This document shows, piece by piece, positions 1 through 5,671 of a DNA stretch of 8,301 bases (the stretch's first letter is position 1; the number at the start of each line of letters is the position of its first letter). Source of the stretch: Dehalococcoidia bacterium (GTDB lineage: Bacteria > Chloroflexota > Dehalococcoidia > GIF9 > AB-539-J10); assembly GCA_004377135.1 (NCBI GenBank), contig SOHS01000044.1:1-8301 (forward strand), in the 5' to 3' direction. The translations under genes and the position numbers were made by a program. The notes under the pieces were generated by a model that was not told the DNA's origin, made no database searches, and was given only the letters and a program-made list of their open reading frames with translations.

Positions 1-794
1 ACCACCAGGCGTAGGTTTGCTTCGGTGAGGTGCTTTTCTGCTGCTTTTGCTTCGATCTGTAACTGTTCAAAGTAAGCTTTGAACTCACTGCCATAAGCAT
101 CAATCTGGGATAAGAAACTGTCATCAGTCAGGAGAGACTTTAGTTTTTGCCACGAAGTTTTATCTCTAGCCAGGAGCTCTAGCAACTGCGGGGGCAGAAG
201 TTGACTGTTTATGGACAGATTTACTATGGCTTCTTCGGCCGCAGTAGTTCCTTTGTCTACCCCTTCAGCGATTGCCGCTATTAACGATGAGTCTATAACA
301 TTGTCGATGGCGGAGCGAAATTCAGGATTCCTGATCGTCTCTACCACATTGCTGGAGGGATCAATGCCGCCATATTCTTCGACAATCTGAATAACCTGGT
401 ATGCTTTGGATAATTGAGAAATTACGTGAATACCTGTGTCAACGGGTGAAGGGAATTTCTTGTATTTCCTGAAATGGTTGTCTTCGATTCTTTCTAGGCT
501 TCTGCCCAGTTCTATCTTCCGGCATAGTAACCTTTCTTCATGGATATTGAGAAGTGGCACTCTGCCGATTTCCTGAAGATACATACGAGCTGAGTCGTCA
601 ATTACCTCATATTCCCCTATTGGCGGCGGAGGCTTGATCTCCTCAGCTTCTTCGGCGGGGAATTCCCCGCTTTCTTCTTTTTCTTCAGCTTCCTCGGCTG
701 AGGTGCTGTCATCCGCAACTTCGGCTTCATCGCTGAGTAAGCTTTCAGCCAATATATCATCACTATCCAGGTTGATGCTTCTTCCTTTAGCCAT
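1..794 (-). CDS. rpoD: RNA polymerase primary sigma factor (sigma-70/RpoD), N-terminal part, cut by window edge
   Basis: The frame is open from an ATG at 794-792 to the left edge (264 complete codons), so the C-terminal half lies outside the window. The role is promoter recognition as the housekeeping sigma subunit of RNA polymerase. Seen in the translation: residues ~10-60 are strongly acidic (runs of Glu/Asp, then four prolines), occupying the place of region 1.1. Residues ~66-97 (DDSARMYLQEIGRVPLL...) are a classic region 1.2. Residues ~98-247 form a long, poorly conserved helical insert like the non-conserved region of primary sigmas. The last visible residues, HLTEANLRLVV, are the start of region 2.1. 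Region 1.2 plus a long insert argues for a primary sigma rather than a short alternative one. A purine-rich AAGAAAGAG precedes the ATG by several bases. A strong promoter lies ~130 bp upstream at 922-950. The identity is confident; the primary-sigma status is well supported but not proven without regions 2-4. Confidence 0.93.
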   Translation of the reverse strand, partial: MAKGRSINLDSDDILAESLLSDEAEVADDSTSAEEAEEKEESGEFPAEEAEEIKPPPPIGEYEVIDDSARMYLQEIGRVPLLNIHEERLLCRKIELGRSLERIEDNHFRKYKKFPSPVDTGIHVISQLSKAYQVIQIVEEYGGIDPSSNVVETIRNPEFRSAIDNVIDSSLIAAIAEGVDKGTTAAEEAIVNLSINSQLLPPQLLELLARDKTSWQKLKSLLTDDSFLSQIDAYGSEFKAYFEQLQIEAKAAEKHLTEANLRLV

Positions 795-1210
795 TGTTAT
801 TTCTCTTTCTTGAGGAAGACCTGCTGAAGTTGTTGCCCGGAATTTGTGGTTGTGTTAATTTGTTGGGGGAAATTCAACCCTTGGCTTGCTTGCCTTGCCA
901 GTCTGCCTCCCAGTCGCTCTTATTGTAGCACAACGTCCGTAGTTTGACAAAGAGCCGATTGCTCACTCCTTCAGTAGACCAGCTCTGCCCGTGTCTCTTG
1001 AATCGCTCACCCGTTCTGGTCGGAGAGGAGGTATCTCTTGGCAACGAAAAGTTATGTCGCAACTATTCTCCACGAGACGCTAGTGGCTTTAGCTTCAAGG
1101 GGATTGCACTTTAGTCAGAATTGTTGGGTCACTTTCTGATGATTTGAGTAGCGCGTGAATTAGGATAGCAATTCGGTATTTCAGCCATTTTAACGATAAG
1201 CCCTGGTCTA
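795..1210. other. intergenic region between typA and rpoD
   Basis: This 416-bp stretch holds the rpoD promoter and its ~120-nt leader. I see no convincing protein gene. A 62-codon open frame on the minus strand (874-1062) spans the promoter, has no family resemblance and lacks a good ribosome binding site. No clear stem plus U-tract terminator follows typA, so read-through from typA into rpoD is possible in addition to the dedicated promoter. Confidence 0.6.
922..950 (-). promoter_or_regulatory. sigma-70 promoter for rpoD
   Basis: On the minus strand there is a -35 TTGTCA (950-945), a 17-base spacer and a -10 TACAAT (927-922). The -10 is preceded by TGC, giving an extended -10. Each hexamer matches consensus at 5 of 6 positions. 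The predicted start is near 915, leaving a leader of about 120 nt before the rpoD ATG. The spacing and orientation make this the best promoter in the window. The 11-mer GCTACAATAAG spanning the -10 recurs at the promoter-like site before the RRM gene (5005-5015). Confidence 0.7.
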
Positions 1211-3040
1211 TTACTTTACGCTTCGCCTGGAAGAAGAGATGTCCCTCAATCGTTGTGCCTGGGTAAGTAACTTTTTCCTCAGTCTGATATTCTCAGGAGT
1301 TACCTCAACCAGTTCATCATTATTTATAAAATCAATGGCTTGCTCCAGGCTCAACTGCATGGGATGAGTCAGCTTTACGGCAATATCGGATGTGGACGCG
1401 CGTATATTGGTCTTCTTCTTTTCTTTGCACACGTTGATGGCTATGTCCTGCAGCCGTGAATTCAGCCCTACTATCATACCCTCATAGACTAGCGTACCGG
1501 GTTCAATAAAGGTGAAGCCCCGCCCCTGGGCATTATTTAGACCATAGGTAACAGCTATGCCCTGTTCTGATGCCACCAGTACTCCATTACGAGTCGAAAT
1601 TATATCTCCATGATAGGGTTCATAGCCAAGAAAAGTGGTATTCATGATGCTTTCACCACGTGTGGCGGTAGAGAAAGCATTACGGAAGCCAATGAGTCCT
1701 TTTGTAGGCACATGGAATACTAAACGCACATTATCATGGCTAGCGCTGCGCATATTCGCAAGCTGAGCTTGCCGCTTGCTCAGCATCTCGGTTAAAACTC
1801 CGATATGTTCATCTTTGGTATCAATGGTAAGAACCTCCACAGGTTCTACAAGATTACCGTCAACTACTTTGGTGATAGCTTCTGGCTTGGAGACCTCAAA
1901 TTCATAGCCCTCCCGGCGCATGGTCTCAATCAGGATAGCCAGATGCAGTTCTCCCCTCCCTTTTACCAGAAAGGTGTCTGGACTATCTGTATCCTGTACT
2001 CGGAGACTGAGATTAGTTTCCAGCTCCCTGTAGAGTCGTGCCCGCAACTGGCGTGTGGTGCAAAAGCTCCCTTCGCGACCGGCAAAAGGTGAGGTGTTTA
2101 CTCCAAAGGTCATCTCTACCGTCGGTTCGCCAATCTCTATGCGTGGTAGAGCTTCAGGCTGCTCCGGGCTGGCAATGGTATCTCCAATGTTGACTTTGTC
2201 GATACCGGTCACAGCTACTATATCACCCGCTTCGGCTTCCTCTACCTTCAAGTGCTTGAGACCGAGATAGGTAAACACTTCACTAATCTCATAATGAGTT
2301 ACACTTCCATCAGCACCCACACTGACTACCGGGTCGTGTGGAGCAACCTTTCCTCTCCAGATTCTACCAATAGCTATCTTACCTTTGTGGCTGTCATAGT
2401 CTAGATTAGAAACCAGCATTTGAAATGGCCCACTTTCAATTTTCGGTGGTGGTACTTTTTCCAATATACATTCGAAGAGGGGAGTAATATCCCTGCCTTG
2501 CATGCCCAATTCAGCTACGGTAGTGCCTTCCCGTGCACTGGCATACAACACCGGGAAGTCAAGCTGGTCAGCACTGATAGCTAATTCTAAGAACAGGTCC
2601 TCGGTAAGTTTTAGCACCTCTGCTATCCGCGAATTTCGCCTGTCTACTTTGTTGATAACCACAATGGGTTTTAGACCCATTTCCATTGCCAGTCGAAGCA
2701 CAAACTTAGTCTGGGGCATGGGACCTTCTATAGAGTCCACAAGAAGCAGACAACCATCAGCCATACTTACGACACGCTCTACCTCCCCGCTGAAATCAGC
2801 GTGTCCCGGTGTATCAATAATATTGATTTTGACACCCTGGTAAACTATGGCCGTATTCTTAGCCATGATGGTAATCCCTTTTTCTCGCTCAAGCGCATTC
2901 TGGTCCATTATTAATTCGCCAACCATCTGGTTATTTCGGAAAACCTTGCTTTGTTTGAGCATGGCATCTACCAGGGTAGTCTTACCATGGTCAACATGAG
3001 CAATAATAGCTATGTTTCTTATGTCGCTACGATAATTCAT
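1211..3040 (-). CDS. typA: ribosome-associated translational GTPase TypA/BipA
   Basis: A 609-residue protein from the ATG at 3040 (613 from a TTG at 3052). TypA/BipA is a ribosome-binding GTPase of the EF-G/LepA superfamily that aids large-subunit assembly and growth at low temperature and under stress (family knowledge). Numbered from the ATG, the GTPase motifs are all intact: G1 AHVDHGKT 14-21; G2 in EREKGIT ending at Thr57; G3 DTPGH 76-80; G4 NKVD 130-133; G5 SAR 168-170. An EF-Tu-like beta-barrel domain II follows, then EF-G-like domains III and V and the TypA-specific C-terminal domain (LTHPMQLSLEQAIDFI... ELVEVTPENIRLRKK near the end). The length is normal for the family and nothing is missing. 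Which start is used is uncertain: the only Shine-Dalgarno-like AAGGTG fits the TTG, while family N-termini fit the ATG. It is transcribed leftward, downstream of the helicase gene, with its own promoter-like sequence at 3083-3112. Confidence 0.97.
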   Translation of the reverse strand: MNYRSDIRNIAIIAHVDHGKTTLVDAMLKQSKVFRNNQMVGELIMDQNALEREKGITIMAKNTAIVYQGVKINIIDTPGHADFSGEVERVVSMADGCLLLVDSIEGPMPQTKFVLRLAMEMGLKPIVVINKVDRRNSRIAEVLKLTEDLFLELAISADQLDFPVLYASAREGTTVAELGMQGRDITPLFECILEKVPPPKIESGPFQMLVSNLDYDSHKGKIAIGRIWRGKVAPHDPVVSVGADGSVTHYEISEVFTYLGLKHLKVEEAEAGDIVAVTGIDKVNIGDTIASPEQPEALPRIEIGEPTVEMTFGVNTSPFAGREGSFCTTRQLRARLYRELETNLSLRVQDTDSPDTFLVKGRGELHLAILIETMRREGYEFEVSKPEAITKVVDGNLVEPVEVLTIDTKDEHIGVLTEMLSKRQAQLANMRSASHDNVRLVFHVPTKGLIGFRNAFSTATRGESIMNTTFLGYEPYHGDIISTRNGVLVASEQGIAVTYGLNNAQGRGFTFIEPGTLVYEGMIVGLNSRLQDIAINVCKEKKKTNIRASTSDIAVKLTHPMQLSLEQAIDFINNDELVEVTPENIRLRKKLLTQAQRLRDISSSRRSVK

Positions 3041-3057
3041 ATATGTTCGCAATCATA

Positions 3058-3063
3058 CACCTT
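3058..3063 (-). promoter_or_regulatory. Shine-Dalgarno-like AAGGTG that bears on the typA start
   Basis: On the minus strand AAGGTG lies 5 bases before an in-frame TTG (3052-3050) and 17 bases before the in-frame ATG (3040-3038). By spacing it serves the TTG and would add four residues (initiator Met, then Arg-Thr-Tyr). An ATG at 3056-3054 is in another frame and is too close to serve. Start choice remains open. Confidence 0.4.
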
Positions 3064-3072
3064 AATTACTAC

Positions 3073-3114
3073 AATTGGCATTATTATGATGTCCAGGAAG
3101 TTCAAATGCCAATT
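3073..3114. repeat. 10-bp perfect inverted repeat framing the typA promoter
   Basis: AATTGGCATT (3073-3082) and AATGCCAATT (3105-3114) are exact reverse complements separated by 22 bp. The right arm contains the -35 hexamer and the left arm sits at the predicted transcription start. The arm centres are 32 bp apart, about three helical turns. As DNA this suggests an operator. In a read-through RNA from the helicase gene it could form a stem with a 22-nt loop. Confidence 0.6.
3083..3112 (-). promoter_or_regulatory. probable sigma-70 promoter for typA
   Basis: Minus strand: -35 TTGGCA (3112-3107, 5/6 match), an 18-base spacer, and -10 CATAAT (3088-3083, 5/6 match). The predicted start is near 3076, ~36 nt before the ATG. 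A perfect 10-bp inverted repeat brackets the core promoter and overlaps the -35. Moderately supported, by sequence alone. Confidence 0.5.
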
Positions 3115-3243
3115 CACACTTTTCACGAGGAAGGTATGTTTAAGTGACATATCTTACTTCGATGTTGATAGCTATGGCAATGTGCCAAATGAGACTTTAT
3201 TGCTCCTAGTCTCCATCAAGCAAGACAGCGTTTCGCCTCGTTC

Positions 3244-3258
3244 AGGTAACAGTTACCT
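3244..3258. repeat. 15-bp palindrome across the helicase stop codon
   Basis: The arms AGGTAAC and GTTACCT flank a single central base. The stop codon (TAA on the minus strand, 3255-3253) lies in one arm. The loop is too small for a full RNA hairpin and no U-tract follows, so it is not a convincing intrinsic terminator. Confidence 0.45.
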
Positions 3259-4461
3259 TTTTGTACCACCCCGCTCATTTCGTATTGCACGCTGTCGTAA
3301 TTGCTGTGAAGAGCGAATGTATCTATTAGCTGGTACAGGCATTGCGTAATCAAAGTTTTGCAGCCTCCGGTGCTCCAGTGGCGTGTTGAGAAGGTGCTCA
3401 AGAGCGCGCACCATGGGCGTATCTTCACTTGTCACGAATGTAAATGCGGTGCCTGTTTTGCCAATTCGTCCGGTACGGCCGATACGATTAATGTAGGCGT
3501 CCGTACTGTCAGGCATGTCGTAGTTAACAACGTGCGAAATATCCAGAACATCGATGCCGCGGGCGGCAATGTCAGTCGCCACCAGAACCTTAAATGAGCC
3601 AGCACGGAAGCCATCAAGCGCGGTTTGACGCTGGCACTGAGACATATTACCTTGCAATGAGGTCGCCCGATAGCCCGCTTTCGCCAGTTGCTGCGCAACA
3701 CGCGCGGCACGGTGTTTGGTGCGGGTAAAGACAAGTACTGACTCCGTTTCAGTATGGCGTAAGAGTTCTATCAGCAGCGCAGTTTTGCGATGTTGCTTAA
3801 CCGGATACAGTGTGTGAGACACCGTGGTTGCCGGTGATATGTGACCAATTTGTACCGTGACCGGGTCATGCAGGATTTCTTGTACCAGACGCCGGATATC
3901 ATCAGGCATGGTGGCTGAGAAAAGGAGTGTCTGCCGCGGCTTTAGCAGACATCTCAAAATATTCCGGATGTCGGGCAGAAAACCCATATCAAACATACGG
4001 TCCGCCTCGTCGATTACAAGGACTTCCAGCTGTGATAAATCGATCGTACCTTTCCAAAGATGGTCGAGCAATCGCCCAGGGCAGGCTACGATGATTTCGA
4101 TTCCATTACGCAGTCTCCAGGTTTGCTGTTCCATACTCACACCACCGTAAATGGCAATACTCCGCAACCCGGTTTGTTTCCCCAATTCATCTATAGTTTC
4201 ATATGTTTGCTCAGCCAGCTCGCGTGTGGGCGAGATTATGAGAGCACCTACACGACCTCTTGGGCTTTGCAACAGACGCTGCAGAATTGGCAGTACAAAA
4301 GCTGCAGTCTTGCCGGTTCCGGTCTGGGCCAGACCAATGAGATCGCGGCCCTGCATAATTGGTGGGATGGATTTAGCTTGGATTGGTGTGGGTGTAATGT
4401 AACCGACTGCCTGTACACCAGCCATGATCCTCGGATGAAGATTAAAGGTTTCGAAATTCAT
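3253..4461 (-). CDS. DEAD-box ATP-dependent RNA helicase (RhlE/CsdA-like core, short C-terminus)
   Basis: A 402-residue cytoplasmic RNA helicase that uses ATP to open short RNA duplexes; relatives act in ribosome assembly, mRNA turnover and cold adaptation. Motifs seen: Q motif with upstream Phe3/Phe6 and TPIQ 25-28; motif I AQTGTGKT 45-52; Ia PTRELA 78-83; GG 106-107; Ib CPGR 127-130 (Cys in place of the usual Thr); II DEAD 151-154; III SAT 182-184; IV VLVFTRT 242-248; V ATDIAARGID 295-304; VI NRIGRTGR 325-332 (Asn in place of the usual His). The protein ends ~70 residues after motif VI and lacks the long basic tail of CsdA/DeaD, so it is nearly a bare two-RecA core. The start is firm: AAGGAG lies 5 bases before the ATG. 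It begins 24 bp after the RRM gene ends, so both are likely on one mRNA, and the RRM protein is a natural candidate partner (inference). Base composition appears somewhat more GC-rich than typA; transfer is possible but not shown. Confidence 0.96.
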   Translation of the reverse strand: MNFETFNLHPRIMAGVQAVGYITPTPIQAKSIPPIMQGRDLIGLAQTGTGKTAAFVLPILQRLLQSPRGRVGALIISPTRELAEQTYETIDELGKQTGLRSIAIYGGVSMEQQTWRLRNGIEIIVACPGRLLDHLWKGTIDLSQLEVLVIDEADRMFDMGFLPDIRNILRCLLKPRQTLLFSATMPDDIRRLVQEILHDPVTVQIGHISPATTVSHTLYPVKQHRKTALLIELLRHTETESVLVFTRTKHRAARVAQQLAKAGYRATSLQGNMSQCQRQTALDGFRAGSFKVLVATDIAARGIDVLDISHVVNYDMPDSTDAYINRIGRTGRIGKTGTAFTFVTSEDTPMVRALEHLLNTPLEHRRLQNFDYAMPVPANRYIRSSQQLRQRAIRNERGGTKR

Positions 4462-4484
4462 TATGACTCCTTATGTCGGATAGG

Positions 4485-4838
4485 CTAATACCTTTTCTGC
4501 CTTCCGCCCCTGGGTCTACCGCCTCTGTCACTACCGTAACCACCACCGTAGCCACCACCCCTCCTATCACCATAGGACCCACCGCCTCTGTTGTCAGAAC
4601 GAGGACGTGCCTCATTAACCACAATAGTTCGCTCTCTTAGCACTTTCCCGTTAAGGCCTGTGATGGCAGCTTCAGCCTCAGACTTTGAGGCCATTTCAAC
4701 AAAGCCAAATCCCTTAGGCCGCCCGCTGAACTTGTCAGTCAGGATGCTTACAGATGTCACTTCTCCGTAAGCCAAGAATTCCTTCTGTAATTCCTCTTCG
4801 GTCACATCATAGGATAAATTACCTACATAGATTCTCAT
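4485..4838 (-). CDS. small RRM-type RNA-binding protein with Gly/Arg-rich tail
   Basis: A 117-residue protein. Residues 1-79 form a single RNA recognition motif: RNP2 IYVGNL at 3-8 and RNP1 KGFGFVEM at 42-49, whose aromatic residues stack on RNA bases. Residues ~80-117 are a low-complexity Gly/Arg/Tyr tail (DRRGGG, GGYGGGYGSDRGG) ending in a basic QKRY. This matches the small Rbp family best known from cyanobacteria and also found in other bacteria, where several members are cold-induced. The RGG-like tail probably adds nonspecific RNA contacts. The start is supported by GGGAGGG (4852-4846) 7 bases before the ATG. The gene is followed after 24 bp by the DEAD-box helicase on the same strand. 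Its upstream gap carries a promoter-like TACAAT inside a perfect palindrome (5007-5028), suggesting regulated expression. Specific RNA targets cannot be read from sequence. Confidence 0.94.
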   Translation of the reverse strand: MRIYVGNLSYDVTEEELQKEFLAYGEVTSVSILTDKFSGRPKGFGFVEMASKSEAEAAITGLNGKVLRERTIVVNEARPRSDNRGGGSYGDRRGGGYGGGYGSDRGGRPRGGRQKRY

Positions 4839-5006
4839 ATTAGAACCCTCCCTTTTAAATTACTTAAATCTTAATTGCCTGTTTGTTGCATCGCGACTTG
4901 CAATGACATATCACACCAACACATTCTAAAAACATACATAACCTGGGTATCCCTGGACTATGTGTGCTATTGAAGCCAGGCTAGCGTTATCTGCTCAGCC
5001 CGACCT

Positions 5007-5028
5007 TATTGTAGCGATCGCTACAATA
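5007..5028. promoter_or_regulatory. 22-bp perfect palindrome over a -10-like element upstream of the RRM gene
   Basis: The half-site TATTGTAGCGA is followed directly by its exact reverse complement. The centre is GCGATCGC. The palindrome makes a TACAAT -10-like hexamer on both strands. On the minus strand TACAAT (5013-5008) lies within the 11-mer GCTACAATAAG, also found at the rpoD -10, and TTGGTG (5034-5029) is a weak -35 candidate with a short 15-base spacer. The predicted start near 5001 would give a ~160-nt leader for the RRM-helicase mRNA. The dyad is seen directly; its function as operator plus promoter is inferred. Confidence 0.5.
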
Positions 5029-5068
5029 CACCAATCTCCTTTCGTCAAACTTGAAGGAGACTTCGTCT

Positions 5069-5090
5069 TGCATGCTACACTTAGCATACA
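5069..5090 (-). terminator. hairpin after the zinc-ribbon gene, possible terminator without U-tract
   Basis: The minus-strand RNA would form a 9-bp stem (UGUAUGCUA with UAGCAUGCA, one G-U) closed by the tetraloop AGUG, beginning 12 nt after the stop codon. No U-run follows, so it is not a classic intrinsic terminator. It may be a weak terminator, an RNA 3'-end stabiliser or a processing site. Confidence 0.35.
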
Positions 5091-5102
5091 TACCCGGAAG
5101 GT

Positions 5103-5291
5103 TTAATAGCGTGATGTATAGTTGTCGCCACCGCTTCCACTACGCTGTGCTTTTCTTGCTCGGCGGCATTGGGGACAGCGCTTAGGTTCATTCTGCAGGC
5201 CACGAGACGAATAGAACTCTTGTTCTCCAGCCGTGAAGATGAACTCTTGCCCACAATCGGAGCATTGAAGTGACTTATCTTGAAAACTCAT
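5103..5291 (-). CDS. small zinc-ribbon protein with two CxxC knuckles
   Basis: A 62-residue protein with CSDC at 10-13 and CPQC at 39-42, giving four cysteines that should bind one zinc in a ribbon. The intervening QEFIFTAGEQEFY and NEPKRCPQCR are hallmark segments of a widespread family of tiny bacterial proteins annotated only as a probable zinc-binding domain. The C-terminus is basic, then Gly/Ser-rich with a terminal Tyr-Thr-Ser-Arg-Tyr, somewhat like the tail of the neighbouring RRM protein. The molecular role is not established; its size, charge and neighbours make RNA or ribosome binding plausible (inference). The start is clear: AGGAGG (5304-5299) lies 7 bases before the ATG. However, the ATG and the last GG of that site are part of an 11-bp stem with the upstream leader, suggesting translational control. 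A consensus -10 promoter lies ~110 bp upstream. Confidence 0.9.
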   Translation of the reverse strand: MSFQDKSLQCSDCGQEFIFTAGEQEFYSSRGLQNEPKRCPQCRRARKAQRSGSGGDNYTSRY

Positions 5292-5339
5292 TGGATAACC
5301 TCCTTTTTTAAATTTTGGTTAGAGTCCGGCTATCCAATA
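5289..5339 (-). promoter_or_regulatory. leader hairpin that hides the zinc-ribbon start codon and part of its ribosome binding site
   Basis: In the minus-strand RNA, AUUGGAUAGCC (5338-5328) pairs with GGUUAUCCAAU (5300-5290): ten Watson-Crick pairs and one G-U, with a further U-G pair outside. The 3' arm contains the last two G of AGGAGG and the AU of the start AUG; the outer U-G pair covers its G. The 27-nt loop is A-rich and carries the exposed half of the Shine-Dalgarno. This geometry is that of an RNA thermometer or of another translational switch. The pairing is read directly; function is inferred. Confidence 0.55.
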
Positions 5340-5398
5340 CTTAAATAAACCTGCTGACATTCCAGGAAGCTTGTAATAACCTGAACTGAACTATTGAT

Positions 5399-5427
5399 AT
5401 TATACACTAAGGAGAACTCCTTTACAA
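5399..5427 (-). promoter_or_regulatory. sigma-70 promoter for the zinc-ribbon gene
   Basis: Minus strand: -35 TTGTAA (5427-5422, 4/6), an exact 17-base spacer and a perfect -10 TATAAT (5404-5399). Start expected near 5392, giving a ~100-nt leader that contains the start-codon hairpin. The spacer carries the dyad AAGGAG-TT-CTCCTT. Confidence 0.65.
5409..5422. promoter_or_regulatory. operator-like dyad inside the zinc-ribbon promoter spacer
   Basis: AAGGAG and CTCCTT are exact reverse complements around two central bases, lying between the -35 and -10 hexamers. A second dyad (TTACTT and AAGTAA, 5434-5454) sits just upstream of the -35. Placement between promoter hexamers is typical of repressor sites, but the short arms can arise by chance. 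Confidence 0.35.
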
Positions 5428-5671
5428 TGTGATTTACTTAGAGACATAAAGTAAGTGGCCAGACATCAGTGAACAAAATGGCTGATTGTTACCCCTAATC
5501 CTGTCCTCTGAATCACTTGGTATTGGAGGAGGTGGATACGAACAAACGGCGATTGATTAGGACCTTTTTGTAGTGGCTTCTCCTACTGTTAATCCTTTTA
5601 TTTCAGCCAAATGGTTTTTCATATCATTTGACAAGTCTTGGTACAATTTAATGTAACGGTAAGAGGATTAT
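5428..5671. other. divergent intergenic region upstream of the ABC-F gene
   Basis: No established gene here. It holds a dyad at 5434-5454; a run GGAGGAGG at 5525-5532 leading into a GTG-started 13-codon frame (5532-5573) rich in Lys/Arg; a 7-bp inverted repeat (CCTAATC 5494-5500, GATTAGG 5555-5561) enclosing most of that frame; and the ABC-F promoter near its right end. A leader peptide is possible, but the spacing between the purine run and GTG is too short to be convincing. Confidence 0.4.
5628..5657 (+). promoter_or_regulatory. promoter region of the ABC-F gene (two overlapping candidates)
   Basis: A consensus -35 TTGACA (5628-5633) is followed after 18 bases by TGTAAC (5652-5657, 4/6). 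Alternatively, an extended -10 TGGTACAAT (5639-5647) could act with little help from a -35. The second choice leaves a short leader that keeps the ribosome binding site intact and is slightly preferred. Either way the leader is under 20 nt and the gene has its own promoter. Confidence 0.5.

Larger units (their letters stand above)
4839..5102. other. intergenic leader between zinc-ribbon and RRM genes
   Basis: These 264 bp contain no credible protein gene. From right to left they hold a stable hairpin just after the zinc-ribbon stop (5069-5090), the 22-bp palindrome with promoter-like elements (5007-5028), a weaker dyad with TTGCA/TGCAA arms (4886-4903), and the GGGAGGG ribosome binding site. 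If transcription starts near 5001, the long untranslated leader resembles those of cold-shock genes in layout, though I see no specific known element. Confidence 0.5.

Noticed and set aside
874..1062. 62-codon minus-strand open frame between typA and rpoD
   Set aside because: It spans the strong rpoD promoter, has no recognisable domain, an unnatural composition and no good ribosome binding site.
3244..3258. Intrinsic terminator after the helicase gene
   Set aside because: The palindrome has only a one-base centre and no U-tract, and it includes the stop codon; kept only as a palindrome.
2951..3349. 132-codon plus-strand open frame across the typA-helicase gap
   Set aside because: Largely antisense to typA and the helicase, no family resemblance, no ribosome binding site; a shadow frame.
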